Notes: generated from the letters alone by a model not told the origin. DNA of 43,959 bases from Tenericutes bacterium HGW-Tenericutes-1 (GCA_002839155.1 PGXM01000014.1:1-43959), one strand, 5' to 3'. Positions 8,628-17,524 are shown, counted from the stretch's first letter. Numbers and translations: made by a program.

Positions 8628-11165
8628 TTAGTCTTCGTAACCTACGACAACGGTAGTAGTTTCATTACCTTCAACACCTGATGCAAAGCTTACTTTCCAA
8701 ATTTCAGCCATTGGTCCCCAATAAGGAGTAACTGAAGTTGAAAGTGAAGTTTGAGCAACGATTGAGCCGTCATAAACGAAGAGGTTCTTTCTTTGGTAAG
8801 TAGGAACTTCGATATTTAATTGAGCCAATACTTCTAATGCTTTTGCATAGATTGGAGATCTTTCTTCTGGAAGCATGTATTTAGTTCCTTCTTCAATAAG
8901 TTCAGCAAGGTAAGCTAAAGCTTCTTTTTGGTTCATTTCAACAGTTGTACCATCTAATTTTTCAACATCGATTGTACCTAAAGCATCATTATCACCGTTT
9001 TCATATAACCAAACGATACCATTAGAAATTACTGATTCTGCTTGAGAGAGGTAATGGTAAACTTGATACATGTCTGGGTCTTGTGAAGATTGCCATGCTA
9101 ATGCATAAACGCCTACTGGACCCTTTTTGATGTTAGCGATTAAGCTTGGATCACTTACGATATTTGCAGTGATACCGATAGAAGCTAACAATGTTTGTGC
9201 TTTAATGAAGATACCGCCAGCTGGATGCGCTGAAGCGTCTGAAGGAAGAGTGAATACGATTGGATTTGTAGTTGAACCTTTTAATCCACCAAAATCAGAT
9301 ACTACACCAGCGGTGAAAGTCATACCAGCAGCTGTAAAGTAAGAAATAGCTGATGCTAAAGTTTCATCGTAAGGATAAATTGCAGTTGCGCCTTCTGGGT
9401 AAGCCCAAGAAACTTGAGATTGTGAACGATAGATGATGTCAGCTAATCCGTTTGGATAGTAGTCAAGAACTCTAGCCATATCGAATACAGTTGTCAAAGC
9501 GATACGTTCGTTAATGTTATCGTAAACTTGTGGGTTCACGCAAATGTAACCATAACCTAAGTTGTCAACTAAAACAGCAACTAAATTGTCAGTTAAAGCG
9601 ATATCTTCCATTACGTCTGCAGTAGCACTTACAGTTGCATAATGTACGTCGCCAGCCTCTAAAGCACTATATTCAGCACCTGAAGAGATAATCTTTAAAG
9701 CTACGTTTTTAATGTTAGCATTATAAACGTTTACGCCGCCCATAGTTTCAAAGTTTTCATTTCTTTCGAAATAAACTGTTCCATCACCTTCGTCTACGCT
9801 GACGAAATTATAAGGACCAGCACCCATTGGTGAACCGTTGAAAGTTTCAAGATGAGCCATGTAAAGGTCTGTGTCAAAATGAACACCATAGTTTACAATG
9901 GCACCAGCTGGGAATGTATAACCAGCGGTGTAATAATGTTGAGGAGCTACTGTAACACCTAAAGAAAGAATAGCTTTTGGATTTTGTTCTGTTAAAACGA
10001 TTTTAACTGTTTCATGTTCAACTGCATCAACAGTTTTTGTTCCTTTTACTAAACCAGCTACACTTGGAACAGATCCAAGACTTGCATAGGAAGCAGTGAA
10101 TAATTCTTTAGCATTAGCTACGAAGTCTGAACCAGCACTTTCGTAATCGCTTAAGCCTTGGTATCCACCAGCAAAGTCAATCTTACCAGCTGTTGTATTA
10201 GCATCTAGAATTTCTTGGAAATATACAGCGTTTGTCAAGTCAGCGATTTGGTATACAGCGCCAGAAGCTCCAGTTACTGTACCAGCTGCATAGTCTAAAT
10301 CTGCTGCATAACCCCAATAGAACATTCCCCAACCAACTAGTAATCCTGCATTGGCTTTAACTTGTTCTACAGTAAGAGTATCACTAATGTAATTTGTAAC
10401 ATAAGCTTGTGTTAATTTGGAGTTTGCATAGTTAACAATTTCGCCAGCAAATCCAGCACCAGCTGCATCCATAGCTGCCCAGTAAGCATCATGTTGAGCT
10501 TCTGTATAAGCAGTTGTAGTTGTGTAACCATCGACTCTTTCGTCAGCAGCTAAAATCGCATCAGCGATTGGAGCATATTGAGCAGAGTTTGGAACTTGGG
10601 TTCTAAAGTCGCCTAAACCAAGAATTGGTAAAGTATAGAGCGTTGAAGAACCAGAGTAAGCTGGGTCTAAGTAAACATAGTAGTTGAATAATACGTCATC
10701 AGCATCAATTTCAGTACCATCACTGAATAAAGCGCCATTTTTGATAACGATTTCGTAAACTACATAGTCACCTTCTTCGTACTCAGCTTTTGGAGCATAA
10801 GTCGTAAGATTGTCTGTGTAGAAGATAGAATAGCTATCTGCTACAGTTGGATAGTAGTCGCTTGCGACGACAGCACCAGTCTCATTTGTCGTTAAAAGAC
10901 CAACATTTGTTAATCCTACAACATCGCCATCATAGGCGGATGAATAGAAGAATGGGCTGAAGATACCATCCATCGTTGAAGACTGGAGCAATAATGTATA
11001 TTCATCATTAATAACTCTGGTCTCCGTGATAGGAGTTCTTGTAGTAGTCGTGGTTGCTGTGGTAGTCGTAGTAGTTGTAGCAGTCGTGGTTGTTGTTTTT
11101 TCTGTACAAGCGACCAACGCAACTGCCAAAACCATTGTTACTAGAAACAAAGTGAGCTTTTTCAT
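8628..11165 (-). CDS. oppA: Oligopeptide-binding lipoprotein OppA, oversized
   Basis: Substrate-binding protein of the Opp importer (SBP_bac_5 family), anchored by lipid at Cys20. The signal peptide ends LVAC and is followed by a linker of almost pure Thr (residues 24-42). Family landmarks are YEIVIKNGALFSDGTEIDADDV (in pieces), then VAPQHYY, APMGAGPYNFV-like and ALEAGDVHYATVSAT. The protein has 845 residues against about 530-600 for most relatives. The excess is mainly one Ala/Tyr-rich stretch of about 200 residues (about 170-385) between the first lobe and the hinge. Strong ribosome binding site GGAGG. It lies 49 bases after the 629-aa lipoprotein gene. Confidence 0.92.
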   Translation of the reverse strand: MKKLTLFLVTMVLAVALVACTEKTTTTTATTTTTTTATTTTTRTPITETRVINDEYTLLLQSSTMDGIFSPFFYSSAYDGDVVGLTNVGLLTTNETGAVVASDYYPTVADSYSIFYTDNLTTYAPKAEYEEGDYVVYEIVIKNGALFSDGTEIDADDVLFNYYVYLDPAYSGSSTLYTLPILGLGDFRTQVPNSAQYAPIADAILAADERVDGYTTTTAYTEAQHDAYWAAMDAAGAGFAGEIVNYANSKLTQAYVTNYISDTLTVEQVKANAGLLVGWGMFYWGYAADLDYAAGTVTGASGAVYQIADLTNAVYFQEILDANTTAGKIDFAGGYQGLSDYESAGSDFVANAKELFTASYASLGSVPSVAGLVKGTKTVDAVEHETVKIVLTEQNPKAILSLGVTVAPQHYYTAGYTFPAGAIVNYGVHFDTDLYMAHLETFNGSPMGAGPYNFVSVDEGDGTVYFERNENFETMGGVNVYNANIKNVALKIISSGAEYSALEAGDVHYATVSATADVMEDIALTDNLVAVLVDNLGYGYICVNPQVYDNINERIALTTVFDMARVLDYYPNGLADIIYRSQSQVSWAYPEGATAIYPYDETLASAISYFTAAGMTFTAGVVSDFGGLKGSTTNPIVFTLPSDASAHPAGGIFIKAQTLLASIGITANIVSDPSLIANIKKGPVGVYALAWQSSQDPDMYQVYHYLSQAESVISNGIVWLYENGDNDALGTIDVEKLDGTTVEMNQKEALAYLAELIEEGTKYMLPEERSPIYAKALEVLAQLNIEVPTYQRKNLFVYDGSIVAQTSLSTSVTPYWGPMAEIWKVSFASGVEGNETTTVVVGYED
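11040..11096 (-). repeat. Thr-codon low-complexity tract in oppA
   Basis: A run of ACN codons, broken by two Ala codons, encodes the linker that tethers the OppA binding domain to its lipid anchor. The codons vary (ACT, ACA, ACC, ACG), so it is a protein-level repeat and not a slippage-prone homopolymer. Gain or loss of codons would keep the frame. Confidence 0.85.
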
Positions 11166-11214
11166 TTTTTTCCTCCAATTTTTTCTATATACTTAAGATT
11201 TTTTATCGTTAAGC

Positions 11215-13104
11215 CTAATTTAATTCTGATACATATAGCGTATCAGAGGTGATACCGGTAATTGCTGAGTAATCTAAAGTTGCAGTTGATTCAGTGATTG
11301 TTACAAATTCTTCGCCTCTTGCTACTACATCACCGACGTAAACAGGGTATCCTATTACATCTGCCGTTGTAGCAGTAACAGTGATATCTACATCCACATT
11401 TGTGACAACGGTGTTTCCGTCTAAAGCTGTTCCGATTAATGCGGCTGCACCAAGATCACAAACTGTACTAGTTGCCCCAGCTGAGGTAGTTAAGACTGCA
11501 GATACATTTTCTAAAATCACATTAGAAATAGTAGCATTTTGCACATATGGGAATAATGCTGAAACAACAACTATACCTGCATCCGCTAATACATTTTTTT
11601 GAGTGTTTTGAACCGCAAGCGTGAAATTAGATAGTTTATATCCCATCGCGTCAAAAATACCAGTAAATGGAACGATTGTTGTATTTACAGCGGTTTTTAA
11701 CGTAAAGCCTAACGGAGATGAATTACTAAATACTTGTCCTTCAAAATCAATATCCGTCACTAATACATAATTGCCACTTGGATTTAAAGCTACTTTTGCA
11801 AGACCAGAAGCGCTTGTGATACGAGTATAGACGCCTTCAATCATGTACGCATATAAATTAAGTTCAGTTGCATCTGTTGGGAAAACATCTGTTTCAAAAT
11901 CCCATGGGTCAAATTCGGTTTCAGATTTACTCCAAGCAACAAATGTATATCCAGAAAACAATGGTATTGTTTCTAATTTACCGATTACTTCTCCTGCCAC
12001 TAAATCAACTGATGATGTATTGTCTTCAGTTAATTTTTTAGTAATAACTGTGACTTGGCCAGATTTTTGAATGTAGTTAACAGTCAATTTTCTTTCCCAG
12101 TGAGCAATTAATGTAATATCTTCGGTAACTCTATTGCTTTCAAAATCCCAATAAGTAATACTTGCATTAAACCTTGGTAAATCTGATGGTGAAGCATAAG
12201 TTACAGAAGGAGTAAATACATAACGATCATCAATATTATATCGAGTTAATTCATCATGAGCTGGATTTTCAGAATCAAATGTAACATAAATACCATCTAC
12301 GATTACATATTCACCCATTTCATCTTCGACAAACATAGACTCAAAATATACATAGCCACTTTCGAAATTATAACGTGTTAAACCTTCATCAGCTTCCGTG
12401 TATTCATAGAAAGCTTGTTTATACTTAGGAACATCAACAAACAAAGTTTGCCATTCTGTACTTAATTCACTAAGTACTAAGTAAGAAGATCCAAAAGCTG
12501 ATAATTCAGATGGAGCATAACCCCCGTCAACTTCGTAAATATCAACGTGTGCAGCATCTTCAGAATCATAGACATAAAAGCCATAACCATTACTACCATT
12601 AAAATAAATATATTCTGCTGTATTTGGATCATCATCTTCTGATAATTCTTCAACATTAATGAAGACTAAAGTTCCTTCTGTATCAACAACGTATCCATAC
12701 ACATACAAACCTTCATCGTCAATCTTGTAAGTTCCGTTGCCGGCCTCTAAATCAAGAAAAACATAAGTCCCAAGCGGGTTTGGAGCGTATTGTGCGTTTG
12801 ATTCAAGATACCAACCTTTTAAATTGTAACCTTGACGTGTTGCTAAACCAAGACTTGATACCACATATGAATCTTGTGTATATTCTTGAAAGTACTTAGG
12901 AATTTTACTTCCTTCAGCAACTTGAAGTTTTCTAACTGTGCTTGTTTTGTTACCAAGATATCCACCATTACCATCATATATAACTGTATACAAATCATCA
13001 TAATTAACATCTGTACCACCAGTACAACCTGTTAAAACACCAATGAAGACTGCCATGATAAGTAATAGTAATATTTTACTAATTCTATTTTTTACATAAG
13101 ACAT
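11215..13104 (-). CDS. Large surface lipoprotein with InlB-type repeats, in the opp unit
   Basis: A 629-residue lipoprotein: signal helix (residues 8-26) ending VLTGC, lipid at Cys27. The N-terminal part begins YTVIYDGNGGY and contains GYNLKGWYLES, the pattern of Listeria-Bacteroides (InlB B-type) repeats. A second copy, YTFVAWSKSETEFDPWDF, follows near residues 380-400. The middle (about 90-320) is acidic and Tyr-rich, with repeated pieces such as VYGYVVDTEG and GYVYFES. The C-terminal part (ITSASGLAKVALNPSGNYVLVTDIDF, in pieces, then FTGIFDAMGYKLSNFTL) resembles GLUG/M26-type beta-solenoid repeats. It is first in the unit and 49 bases before oppA, so a role in presenting or binding peptides or polymers is plausible but unproven. 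Confidence 0.8.
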   Translation of the reverse strand: MSYVKNRISKILLLLIMAVFIGVLTGCTGGTDVNYDDLYTVIYDGNGGYLGNKTSTVRKLQVAEGSKIPKYFQEYTQDSYVVSSLGLATRQGYNLKGWYLESNAQYAPNPLGTYVFLDLEAGNGTYKIDDEGLYVYGYVVDTEGTLVFINVEELSEDDDPNTAEYIYFNGSNGYGFYVYDSEDAAHVDIYEVDGGYAPSELSAFGSSYLVLSELSTEWQTLFVDVPKYKQAFYEYTEADEGLTRYNFESGYVYFESMFVEDEMGEYVIVDGIYVTFDSENPAHDELTRYNIDDRYVFTPSVTYASPSDLPRFNASITYWDFESNRVTEDITLIAHWERKLTVNYIQKSGQVTVITKKLTEDNTSSVDLVAGEVIGKLETIPLFSGYTFVAWSKSETEFDPWDFETDVFPTDATELNLYAYMIEGVYTRITSASGLAKVALNPSGNYVLVTDIDFEGQVFSNSSPLGFTLKTAVNTTIVPFTGIFDAMGYKLSNFTLAVQNTQKNVLADAGIVVVSALFPYVQNATISNVILENVSAVLTTSAGATSTVCDLGAAALIGTALDGNTVVTNVDVDITVTATTADVIGYPVYVGDVVARGEEFVTITESTATLDYSAITGITSDTLYVSELN

Positions 13105-13171
13105 ATTTTATTTCCACCATTCCTGTAATTAAATTTTGCAATATATAAAGACTAAAAAAAACTTTTTTAAC

Positions 13172-13200
13172 ATTATACTATTTCATATTAAATAATTCAA
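13172..13200 (-). promoter_or_regulatory. Promoter of the lipoprotein-opp unit
   Basis: TTGAAT (13195-13200), exactly 17 bases, then perfect TATAAT (13172-13177) on the minus strand. It leaves an untranslated leader of about 60 bases with GGTGG before the lipoprotein ATG. No other convincing promoter is seen up to oppB, so it may drive the entire unit. Confidence 0.8.
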
Positions 13201-13232
13201 GGCGAATTTAAAAAATTTGTGATTTTCTCGCC
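13201..13232 (-). promoter_or_regulatory. Inverted repeat GGCGA-N22-TCGCC abutting the -35 box
   Basis: GGCGA at 13201-13205 and TCGCC at 13228-13232 flank an AT-rich 22-base centre, right against the -35 of the lipoprotein-opp promoter. It could be an operator with half-sites about 27 bases apart. On the plus strand it is followed by ATTTTTT, so a weak plus-strand terminator is the alternative. Confidence 0.4.
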
Positions 13233-13309
13233 ATTTTTTAGACTTATTCTATTGTATTATCAAAAGACACAATTTGCAACACCATACAAGAAAATAAATG
13301 ATGAAAGCA

Positions 13310-13325
13310 ATGAAAATGTTTTCAT
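13310..13325. promoter_or_regulatory. Operator-like palindrome ATGAAAATGTTTTCAT
   Basis: A 16-base near-perfect palindrome (only the two central bases do not match) in the gap between the zinc-ribbon gene and the lipoprotein-opp promoter. Its outline resembles a Bacillus catabolite-responsive element, but with TG and not CG in the centre. Position is about 110 bases upstream of the -35 box. Confidence 0.35.
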
Positions 13326-13377
13326 AATTTAAAATTATCGATTGCATGGTTATTATAGATGCTTTACATTACATTCT

Positions 13378-13686
13378 TTATTGACGAGTTAATACATATA
13401 CTGCGACAGCTATGACGAACAAAATAATGAATATAACAACCCTCGTACGTTTAATTTCATCATCCCCCATGGGAATATAGCCTTTATAACCGCAGTATTT
13501 ACAAGGTTCTTTTCGACTACTTAGCGATTTGTGACAACTTGGGCATTGGTAAGGCTTTGGTACCCCTGGAGAATTTTTGATTTCATTACTATCTTTGTCA
13601 GAGTTGATTTTAGATTTTTTTTGCGTTTCAACTTCGTCAAAAAACTCATTTAATACTTGATCATCTAACTTCTTTTTTTTAGCCAT
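13378..13686 (-). CDS. Zinc-ribbon membrane protein
   Basis: A 102-residue protein starting MAKKKKLDDQ. A charged, flexible N-terminal part is followed by a four-Cys zinc ribbon, CPSCHKSL with CKYCGYKG (about residues 48-69). One C-terminal transmembrane helix (about 81-99) ends just before the C-terminus, suggesting a tail-anchored topology with the ribbon in the cytosol. I chose ATG 13686, with GGAGAG upstream, 1 base after the stop of the preceding membrane-protein gene; the two are one operon. No family name recognised; function unknown. Confidence 0.8.
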   Translation of the reverse strand: MAKKKKLDDQVLNEFFDEVETQKKSKINSDKDSNEIKNSPGVPKPYQCPSCHKSLSSRKEPCKYCGYKGYIPMGDDEIKRTRVVIFIILFVIAVAVYVLTRQ

Positions 13687-13687
13687 T

Positions 13688-14125
13688 TTACTCTCCAATT
13701 GATCCATCGCTTGGACCAAGGTAATTTTCAAGAAAAATCTCATACTTTGGAAAGTGTTGAACAACAATTTCACATTTTTTGATTTCTTTTCTAGGCAATT
13801 TTCGGTAATTAATCATTTTATCTCTAATAACGAGTTCGTCGTATCGATATCGATAATTTCTTCGAATTCCCCAAATAGCGTTTTGTTTATCAATGTTTTT
13901 CTTACCATGAGAAATATTGAAATCGGTAAGAACAATTGGTATCATTCCATAATATACTAGTATTCCAACAAAACTGATTGCAAGTAACGATGTAAATACA
14001 ATTCCACCAATGGGAATTGATTCGGAATCGAGAATGGTATATATCGATAAAATAAAGACCATACTATAAGCTAAGATAACAATGATTGCTGTTGCGATTG
14101 AAAAATCATAGAACTTTTTCTTCAT
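13688..14125 (-). CDS. Two-helix membrane protein of unknown function
   Basis: A 145-residue protein with two N-terminal hydrophobic helices (about residues 9-31 and 40-65) and a basic soluble C-terminal domain of about 80 residues. That domain has alternating strands (RRNYRYRYDELVIRDKMINY), which recalls small PH-like membrane-associated domains, but this is weak. Ribosome binding site TTAGGAG. It forms a two-gene operon with the zinc-ribbon protein that follows 1 base later. No named family recognised. Confidence 0.75.
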   Translation of the reverse strand: MKKKFYDFSIATAIIVILAYSMVFILSIYTILDSESIPIGGIVFTSLLAISFVGILVYYGMIPIVLTDFNISHGKKNIDKQNAIWGIRRNYRYRYDELVIRDKMINYRKLPRKEIKKCEIVVQHFPKYEIFLENYLGPSDGSIGE

Positions 14126-14160
14126 TAAAACTCCTAATCGAGACTTATACTTTAGTTAAT

Positions 14161-14189
14161 TTTATACCATAGATAAGGTAGAAATTCAA
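14161..14189 (-). promoter_or_regulatory. Promoter of the two-gene membrane protein operon
   Basis: TTGAAT (14184-14189), 17 bases, then TATAAA (14161-14166) with the TGG extension on the minus strand, about 35 bases upstream of the ATG at 14125. Confidence 0.75.
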
Positions 14190-14312
14190 TGCTTTACAAG
14201 AAAAGAAGGGCCAGAAATCGAAATATTCATGAAAACATCACACAAATCAATCGGATAAGTCAGTCAATAATAAAGAGATGTTTACTAAACTTTAATTATT
14301 GAGTTGTTCTGT

Positions 14313-14362
14313 TAAAAAACGATTGTAAAGCCGACCATTAATTTCTAGATCGGCTTTACAAT
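14313..14362 (-). terminator. Terminator of the S41-like lipoprotein gene
   Basis: A perfect 13-bp inverted repeat (ATTGTAAAGCCGA at 14322-14334 and its complement at 14350-14362). Six T follow on the minus strand. It lies 18 bases past the stop codon and is one of the strongest terminators in the window. Confidence 0.9.
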
Positions 14363-14379
14363 TATTTAGTTTCTTTTGA

Positions 14380-16593
14380 TTATTCTTCTGTCTGAATATT
14401 AGCGATAGCTGAAACGATTTGAGAATCACTCGTTACGTTAGATAAAACGTATTCAACCGCAATTCCATCTTCGATACTAATATATTCGTATCCATCAACT
14501 TCATTACCAACTCTAGTACTTAATACATTATTCGTACTGATGAGTAAACAAGAACCATCTGGGGAATAAATAGCACCAATTGAAGATGCGCCACCACTTG
14601 AGTTTTTGCCGATAACTGTTGCAATACCTTGCTCTTTTGCAATTGAAGCCATGAGGTTAGCTGCACTAAACGTAACACTTGATGTTACAATGTACCAATT
14701 ATAATCATAAGCAACATAATCACTTTCGATATAATAAGTTACAGCAGCCCCATCAGCTGGGTTTTGAGAATGGTACATTATTGTATTTTCAGTCATATAT
14801 CCAAAGATACGGAGTACTGCACCTAAATTACCGCCTGTATTATAAGAAAGGTCGATAACGACGTTTTCAACAGTAGTAGGTAAGGCATCCATGATGGCTT
14901 TGAATTCATCTGGCGTATCGATTGTAAATCCAGTTAAATAGATAACAGCGGTTTTTTCAGAATCAAGTAACGCACTTGCAGGTAAATCTTCATAGCTGCC
15001 ATATTTAGAGTCTAACAGGTCTTGAACAGCCCATAGTCCGTTATAGAAATCTAACGTTCTTGCACCTAAATCGTTTAAATAAAGGGTAATATCAAATGGA
15101 GTTTCATAATAGCCAGTAAATACATGAGAAGTATGTAAATCATCAAGATCATAGGCAATATTGAAAACCTTTTGATACATAAATTGATCAGAACCAGTAA
15201 TTAAATCTTTCGCATGTTCTGAAATGATTTCGTAGGAAGATGCGACATCGTAACGATCTCTTAAACCATAGAAATAATCCAGTGATAATGCTAAGAAGTT
15301 ATAGGTTGCCCAACGTACATCAGCTGGAGCAGTTAATGCATTATAAGAACTTGTTCTGATTTCTTCAAGTAATAACAATCCTTGTTCGTCAGGACTGCTA
15401 ATTGTAAAAGTATCAATACCCCATAATTTTTCGCCATTATAATAAACATCATAATAGAGACCGCCAGCGAATAATAAATCCGCTAAATGCAAGGGCATTA
15501 AATAATACGTTGTTTCATTTTCTGTATGAATGAGTAAGTCGAAATTATAGAAACCAAGTGGAATAGTCACTTGTTGTCCATCGACATAATCAGCATCTAC
15601 ATAAGTTAATCCTTCGCCGTAGTCGGATGTCGTTTCTGCGACATAGTTTTCGAAGAAGTTAAAGTTATTGACAGTAAATGTATTGGCGGTAAAATCGATT
15701 AACGCCCAATAAGTTTCAGTGACGATTGAACCATCGAAATCTTCGAAATCGACAGAATATTCAACTCGGAGTTGGTCGGTTCCAACAGGGGTAACATCAA
15801 TGATATCAGATTGAATTGCTCCATTAATTAAATTAATAAAGGTTTCAACATCAACGTAAGGTAACGCACCATTATCAGCAAAGAAAATTTTTACTGCTTC
15901 TTGATTAGCAACAACATATTCTTCACTAGTACCTTCGAATGGTAACATGACGCTTGAAGTGATACCGTTTAATTCTTCATGACCTTCAACAGTCACTGCA
16001 AATGGAACAGTCGTTTTAAAAGTCCCATTTCTAAAATTAGCTGTTAATGTAACGGTAATCGGATCTACACCGATACCAGGCTTCATAACGAATCCTCTTT
16101 TGGTGATTACATCAGGACGGTCAGTTGTCCAAATAATGGTTGATGAGTTAACAGAACCCGTCGTTGGCAATACATAATTGCCAGACCCATCCATTGTTAA
16201 TTCTAATGCATCAATATCAGCGAGTGCTTTAATTTCATCTGGACCAGCTTCAACTGTAACAACAAACGATACTTCTACTTCATTGTTCGCAGAGTCCTTT
16301 ACAGTGAGTGTGATTGTGTATTCGCCAGCAACAGTTAAATCAACTTCGCCTTCTACAACAATCGCTGTAGTTAAAGTACCATCTTCAGCATCTATTACAG
16401 CGATACCGGAAAGAACGTCGAATGTCTCGGTTCCTTTAACAACTGTAACATCTTGAACTCCTGAGAATACAGGATCTAAATCTAATGCAGTTGATGTCGT
16501 TGATTCAGTTGTAGCTGATGTTGTTAAATCAGTACAACCCATGATGCCAAATAATAATACAAGTGAAACGATAAACCATAAAGTCTTTTTCAT
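14380..16593 (-). CDS. Lipoprotein with Ig-like domains and an S41-type protease domain
   Basis: A 737-residue lipoprotein (signal ending GIMGC, lipid at Cys20) with a Ser/Thr-rich linker. In order: a DUF5011/HYR-like Ig domain (about 40-116), a second Ig-like domain typical of clostridial surface proteins (about 120-204, containing STIIWTTDRPDVI), an unassigned middle (about 215-430), and a C-terminal S41 peptidase-like domain. The last shows VVIDLSYNTGGN, the strand VTSSVTFSAANLMASIA with a candidate nucleophile Ser, and VIGKNSSGGASS with a candidate base Lys. A secreted protease anchored outside the membrane is likely; activity is inferred. I use ATG 16593, which has better spacing from AAAGGATAGG than the ATG at 16599. 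Confidence 0.8.
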   Translation of the reverse strand: MKKTLWFIVSLVLLFGIMGCTDLTTSATTESTTSTALDLDPVFSGVQDVTVVKGTETFDVLSGIAVIDAEDGTLTTAIVVEGEVDLTVAGEYTITLTVKDSANNEVEVSFVVTVEAGPDEIKALADIDALELTMDGSGNYVLPTTGSVNSSTIIWTTDRPDVITKRGFVMKPGIGVDPITVTLTANFRNGTFKTTVPFAVTVEGHEELNGITSSVMLPFEGTSEEYVVANQEAVKIFFADNGALPYVDVETFINLINGAIQSDIIDVTPVGTDQLRVEYSVDFEDFDGSIVTETYWALIDFTANTFTVNNFNFFENYVAETTSDYGEGLTYVDADYVDGQQVTIPLGFYNFDLLIHTENETTYYLMPLHLADLLFAGGLYYDVYYNGEKLWGIDTFTISSPDEQGLLLLEEIRTSSYNALTAPADVRWATYNFLALSLDYFYGLRDRYDVASSYEIISEHAKDLITGSDQFMYQKVFNIAYDLDDLHTSHVFTGYYETPFDITLYLNDLGARTLDFYNGLWAVQDLLDSKYGSYEDLPASALLDSEKTAVIYLTGFTIDTPDEFKAIMDALPTTVENVVIDLSYNTGGNLGAVLRIFGYMTENTIMYHSQNPADGAAVTYYIESDYVAYDYNWYIVTSSVTFSAANLMASIAKEQGIATVIGKNSSGGASSIGAIYSPDGSCLLISTNNVLSTRVGNEVDGYEYISIEDGIAVEYVLSNVTSDSQIVSAIANIQTEE

Positions 16594-16674
16594 AATCATC
16601 CTATCCTTTTCATTATTTTATTCATGAGGAGTAAAAAAATGGAGAATTCCAATGCTCCCCGAAAAATTTAATAT

Positions 16675-16703
16675 ATTATATATCATATAATCACTAAAAA
16701 CAA
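16675..16703 (-). promoter_or_regulatory. Promoter of the S41-like lipoprotein gene
   Basis: TTGTTT (16698-16703), 17 bases, then TATAAT (16675-16680) on the minus strand. The leader of about 75 bases holds a short inverted repeat (GGAG...CTCC, about 16640-16659) followed by seven T, a possible weak attenuator. A 7-bp inverted repeat at 16735-16752 upstream of the -35 could be an operator. Confidence 0.7.
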
Positions 16704-16790
16704 TGCCTCATTGAAAAATAAATATGAAAATCAGGTTCTTTTGTTAAGGAACGTTAAGTTGTCATTTTCACTGTTATTTTAATTAATCAA

Positions 16791-16832
16791 TATAATTAAA
16801 AGCCAGAAAATCATATTGACTTTCTGGCTTTT
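16791..16832 (-). terminator. Terminator overlapping the pseudouridine synthase stop codon
   Basis: A perfect 12-bp inverted repeat (AAAAGCCAGAAA at 16798-16809, complement at 16821-16832) with a T-rich tail on the minus strand. The TAA stop of the gene is part of the upstream arm. Confidence 0.85.
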
Positions 16833-17520
16833 ATAATTTAAACAGTTGAAACAAAGGCGTGTTAGGAGTAGTTCTATATGTTAATACTTCTTGTGTTATC
16901 GGATGAGGAAAACTTAATTGAAAAGCATAAAGTCCCAGTTCTTTGTCTTTTTCTCTTGTTCGATGGCCATACTTAGTATCGCCATAAAGCGGCATATTTC
17001 TCGAAGAAAACTGAAGTCTAATTTGATGAAACCTTCCACTGATTAAGGTAACATTTACTAGCGTTAATGTTTTATTGTTAAGTATCTTTTTATCAATGAC
17101 CTCATACTCTAGTTTTGATAATTTTCCCTTTGTTTCATCGGTGATATAAGCCAACTTTTGATTTTCATCTTTTGCAATATAGTCAATTAAGACATCGGTT
17201 TTTCCGATAGCAAGATCAGCTTCTAGTACAGCATAATATTCTTTCGTAAAATCATGGATTCGCATCGACTCTGATAATCTTGAAGCAGCTTTTGATGTTT
17301 TTGCAAAAACCATGACTCCACCGACGTTATAATCCAGTCGATGGACTAATCCAAGGTAAACATTACCTGGTTTATTGTATTTCTCTCTTAAATATTCTTT
17401 AATGATTGTTAACATATCTTGCCTATCTAAACCATCAGCTTGAGACAAGACTCCTGGTGGTTTGATACATACAATAACATGATTGTCTTCAAACAAAATC
17501 TTTAACTCTTGGTTATCCAT
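16831..17520 (-). CDS. RluA-family RNA pseudouridine synthase
   Basis: Isomerises uridine to pseudouridine in rRNA or tRNA. The 229-residue protein consists of the catalytic domain only, with no S4 domain. The active site is HRLDYNVGGVMVFAK, with Asp63 as the expected catalytic residue. The family usually has Arg and Thr-Ser after the Asp, so Tyr-Asn-Val is a divergent form. The RNA-facing strand SGRFHQIRLQFSSRNMPLYG is well kept. The exact target base cannot be told. Start ATG has AGGATAAG upstream and follows the ZIP transporter gene by 4 bases. Confidence 0.88.
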   Translation of the reverse strand: MDNQELKILFEDNHVIVCIKPPGVLSQADGLDRQDMLTIIKEYLREKYNKPGNVYLGLVHRLDYNVGGVMVFAKTSKAASRLSESMRIHDFTKEYYAVLEADLAIGKTDVLIDYIAKDENQKLAYITDETKGKLSKLEYEVIDKKILNNKTLTLVNVTLISGRFHQIRLQFSSRNMPLYGDTKYGHRTREKDKELGLYAFQLSFPHPITQEVLTYRTTPNTPLFQLFKL

Positions 17521-17524
17521 TATC

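Noticed and set aside
11040..11096. Thr tract of oppA as a phase-variable repeat
   Set aside because: The codons are mixed and changes by whole codons keep the frame, so no on-off switching is expected.
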